Of a stretch of 64,000 nt of DNA, positions 62,118 to 64,000 are shown piece after piece. Position numbers and translations under genes: made by a program. The notes under the pieces are model-generated. The model was not told the origin of the DNA. It did not search any database and saw only the letters and a list, made by a program, of their open reading frames with translations. Location of the stretch: contig DASTMZ010000087.1 of the NCBI GenBank assembly GCA_035713725.1, positions 1-64,000 of the forward strand, written 5' to 3'. Every line of letters starts with the position of its first letter. The stretch's first letter is position 1. Origin of the DNA: DASQPR01 sp035713725. Lineage in GTDB: Bacteria > Actinomycetota > Actinomycetes > Mycobacteriales > Micromonosporaceae.

Positions 62118-64000
62118 CTACGTCGCGACTGGTACGGATGCCACGAGCGCGACCAGCCCGTCAGCGTCGATGAGGTCGGATGGGCGTACGGTCACGTCGT
62201 TGCGTACGTAGTAGAACGCCGCGCGTACGTTCTCCACCGGTACGCCAGCCAGCTCGGCCCAGGCCAGCCGGTAGGCACCGAGTTGTACGGCGGCCGCCTC
62301 CGCGTGCCGGCCACTCGGCGGCGGTCCGGTCTTCCAGTCGACCACGTCGTACGTGCCGTCCGACCCGCCGAATACCGCGTCCATCCGGCCTCGAATCACG
62401 ATGCCGGCCACCACCGTCGCGAACCCGACCTCGACGGCCACCGGCATCCGGTCCGCCCAACGGCTGGCGAGGAACTTGGCCTGCAGCATGGCAAGGTCGG
62501 CGTCGGCCGCCGCGCCCTCGTCACCGGCGCCCGGCAGCTCGTCAAGATCGAGCAACTGGTCGCCGCCGAACCGCTGCTCCAGCCACCGATGGAAGGCGGT
62601 GCCGCGCCGCGACCTCGGGTCCGGGCGCCGTGGCATCGGTCGGCGCAGTCGAGCCGCGAGGCGGGCCGGATCGTCGCGCAACTCGACAAGGTGTGACACC
62701 GACAGTTGCCCGGGCAACGCGACATCCACCGCACCCGGGGCGGTCGGCCGGTGGCGTTCCCGCTCGGCGAGCAGCAAATCCACCTCATGTGCCCAGCGCT
62801 CAGCCTCCACTCGTACCGCCGGATCGTCGATCGTGTCGGCCGACCAAGCCGCCGGTGCGCGGCGCACCTCGTCCGCGGCGGCCGCCATCACCGGCCGGCG
62901 ACTGCCGAGCGGATCCTGCGGCCAGGTGGCACGCATCGTCACTTCGGTCGTCGGGTTGGTTGCCCCGTCCGGTGGCGGCGGAATCCACGCGTCGACGACA
63001 CCGGCGCCGGCCGCACACGTATCGCGCACCTCGGCCAGGAACGGCGACGGACCTTGCCATCGCACATTGCCCTCGCTCCACCAGAAGCCGGAGCAGAGCA
63101 GGAGTTGCTTCGGCCGGGTCACCGCGACATACGCCAGCCGCCGCTCCTCGCGCTCGCTGTGCGCCTCCCAGTCGACACCGAAGGTGGCCAACGCGTCCCG
63201 CACGTCGGTCTGGTCAGTCGCGCCGGCCAATCGGAAGCTCGGCAGGCCCGCGTTGTCACCGCGCAACGGAAACGGCAGCACGCCGATGCCGCCGAGGTAA
63301 TGGTCGGACTTCTTCGGCCGACCCGGGAAGATGCCCTCGGTCAGCCCGGCGACCGCGACGATGTCCCACTCCAAGCCCTTGGCCGCGTGCGCGGTGAGGA
63401 CCTGCACCGCACCGTCGACGACGTCCGTCTCGCCCGGCTCGAGGCCGCGTTCCTCCGCTTCGGCCGCCTCCAGGAAGGCCAGAAACGCGGTGAGCGTCGC
63501 ACCCTGTGCCTCGCTCGCAAAGTGAGCCGCGGTCTCGGCAAACGCGTCGAGGTGTGCGCGCGCGAGCCCGGTGTCCGACGACCGCACGGACACCTCGACA
63601 GATAGGCCCATCTCCCGTTCCACGTCTGCGACCAGATCGTCGAGTGGTTGATCCAGCCTGCTCCGCAGGCCGCGAAGCTCGGCAGCGAGCACGGACATGC
63701 GACGGAAGCCCTCCGGCGAGTAGGACTCGGCCGGACCGAGGTCGTCCAGCGCGTCCACCAACGCCGCTTCGTCAAGGTGACCCGGCAACAGCGCCACGCC
63801 GGGCCCCGACTCCGATCCGGTCGCGTTGCGCATGTTATAGAGCGTGCGGGCCCGTGCGTGCAACGCGACCAGGTCGCGCGGCCCGATGCGCCATCGCGCG
63901 CCGGTCAACAGCCGCAGCAATGCCGCGCCGGCCAGTGGGTCGCCGAGCACTCGCAACGTGCTGACCACGTCGCGCACCTCCGGCGTGTCGAGCAGGCCAC
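62118..64000 (-). CDS. adnB: AdnB-type helicase-nuclease, C-terminal part
   Basis: The C-terminal 627 residues of a UvrD/REP-type helicase; the 5' end lies beyond the window. Helicase motifs V and VI appear as TAHAAKGLEWDIV and YVAVTRPKQLLLC. A PD-(D/E)xK nuclease domain follows, with GTAFHRWLEQRF and RMDAVFGGSDGTYDVVDWKTG. Position beyond NudC matches adnB. The window ends in-frame at GLLDTPEVRDVVSTL, so no start codon is inside. It repairs double-strand breaks with AdnA. Confidence 0.92.
   Translation of the reverse strand, partial: GLLDTPEVRDVVSTLRVLGDPLAGAALLRLLTGARWRIGPRDLVALHARARTLYNMRNATGSESGPGVALLPGHLDEAALVDALDDLGPAESYSPEGFRRMSVLAAELRGLRSRLDQPLDDLVADVEREMGLSVEVSVRSSDTGLARAHLDAFAETAAHFASEAQGATLTAFLAFLEAAEAEERGLEPGETDVVDGAVQVLTAHAAKGLEWDIVAVAGLTEGIFPGRPKKSDHYLGGIGVLPFPLRGDNAGLPSFRLAGATDQTDVRDALATFGVDWEAHSEREERRLAYVAVTRPKQLLLCSGFWWSEGNVRWQGPSPFLAEVRDTCAAGAGVVDAWIPPPPDGATNPTTEVTMRATWPQDPLGSRRPVMAAAADEVRRAPAAWSADTIDDPAVRVEAERWAHEVDLLLAERERHRPTAPGAVDVALPGQLSVSHLVELRDDPARLAARLRRPMPRRPDPRSRRGTAFHRWLEQRFGGDQLLDLDELPGAGDEGAAADADLAMLQAKFLASRWADRMPVAVEVGFATVVAGIVIRGRMDAVFGGSDGTYDVVDWKTGPPPSGRHAEAAAVQLGAYRLAWAELAGVPVENVRAAFYYVRNDVTVRPSDLIDADGLVALVASVPVAT

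Noticed and set aside
1..64000. CRISPR arrays, tRNA or rRNA genes, insertion sequences
   Set aside because: No regularly spaced repeats, cloverleaf-like segments, rRNA motifs or transposase motifs were seen on either strand.

Overview
The window is a high-GC chromosomal segment of an actinomycete. The inference rests on gene content: a mycoredoxin, a mycothiol-dependent isomerase-type enzyme, an F420/PPOX-type flavoprotein, a WhiB7-like Fe-S regulator, UvrD2, an AdnB-type helicase-nuclease and a UPF0182 membrane protein. Many starts are GTG or TTG, and GTGA/ATGA gene overlaps are common. No rRNA, tRNA, CRISPR array, insertion sequence or prophage was seen. The window looks like ordinary chromosome with a variable left two-thirds and a conserved right third.

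Left part (1-36.7 kb), accessory metabolism and regulation. In order: a four-gene polyamine-type ABC importer (58-4090); small membrane proteins and a SigE-family sigma factor with a membrane partner (4.5-8.2 kb); a secreted subtilase (8.3-11.3 kb); an ECF41-type sigma factor followed by an AhpD/carboxymuconolactone decarboxylase-like gene, both with the same promoter motif (11.5-13.0 kb); a CDF transporter, metallophosphoesterase and GT39-like glycosyltransferase (13.6-17.3 kb); an ion-channel-like protein, a GlxA-type regulator, a 2OG-oxygenase-like protein and a NiCoT nickel/cobalt permease (17.3-24 kb); a TetR/MFS divergon sharing one operator (24.2-26.3 kb); an amidohydrolase; a ROK repressor divergent from a GH1 beta-glucosidase (29-31.9 kb); a LacI-type repressor divergent from a DUF3311-SSS symporter pair (32-35.4 kb); and a lipoprotein HNH-type nuclease.

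Right part (36.7-64 kb), a conserved actinobacterial neighbourhood resembling the Mycobacterium Rv3193c-Rv3202c region: UPF0182, PDZ/Lon-type S16 protease, DUF2342 metalloprotease, M48/YgjP-type metallopeptidase, DUF5679 zinc-ribbon protein, a ThiF/cyclodehydratase-like protein without a visible YcaO partner, an ABC1 kinase, a WhiB7-like regulator, UvrD2, mycoredoxin, NudC, a catalytic/non-catalytic M16 peptidase pair and AdnB, which runs off the right edge. Inserted among them are a LuxR-type regulator, an alpha/beta hydrolase and an ArsR/MFS efflux unit.

The best candidates for something new are regulatory. The whiB7-like gene has an apparent 580-nt leader. It starts at a promoter with an AT-rich box exactly 3 bp upstream of the -35, contains a 94-codon ORF with a strong ribosome binding site, and ends that ORF 22 nt before an intrinsic terminator. 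The TetR/MFS divergon has two face-to-face promoters whose 18-bp spacers share one palindromic operator, and both mRNAs look leaderless. The LacI, ROK and ArsR units each have distinct operator-like repeats. A VOC gene is broken by a single-base contraction in a G run.
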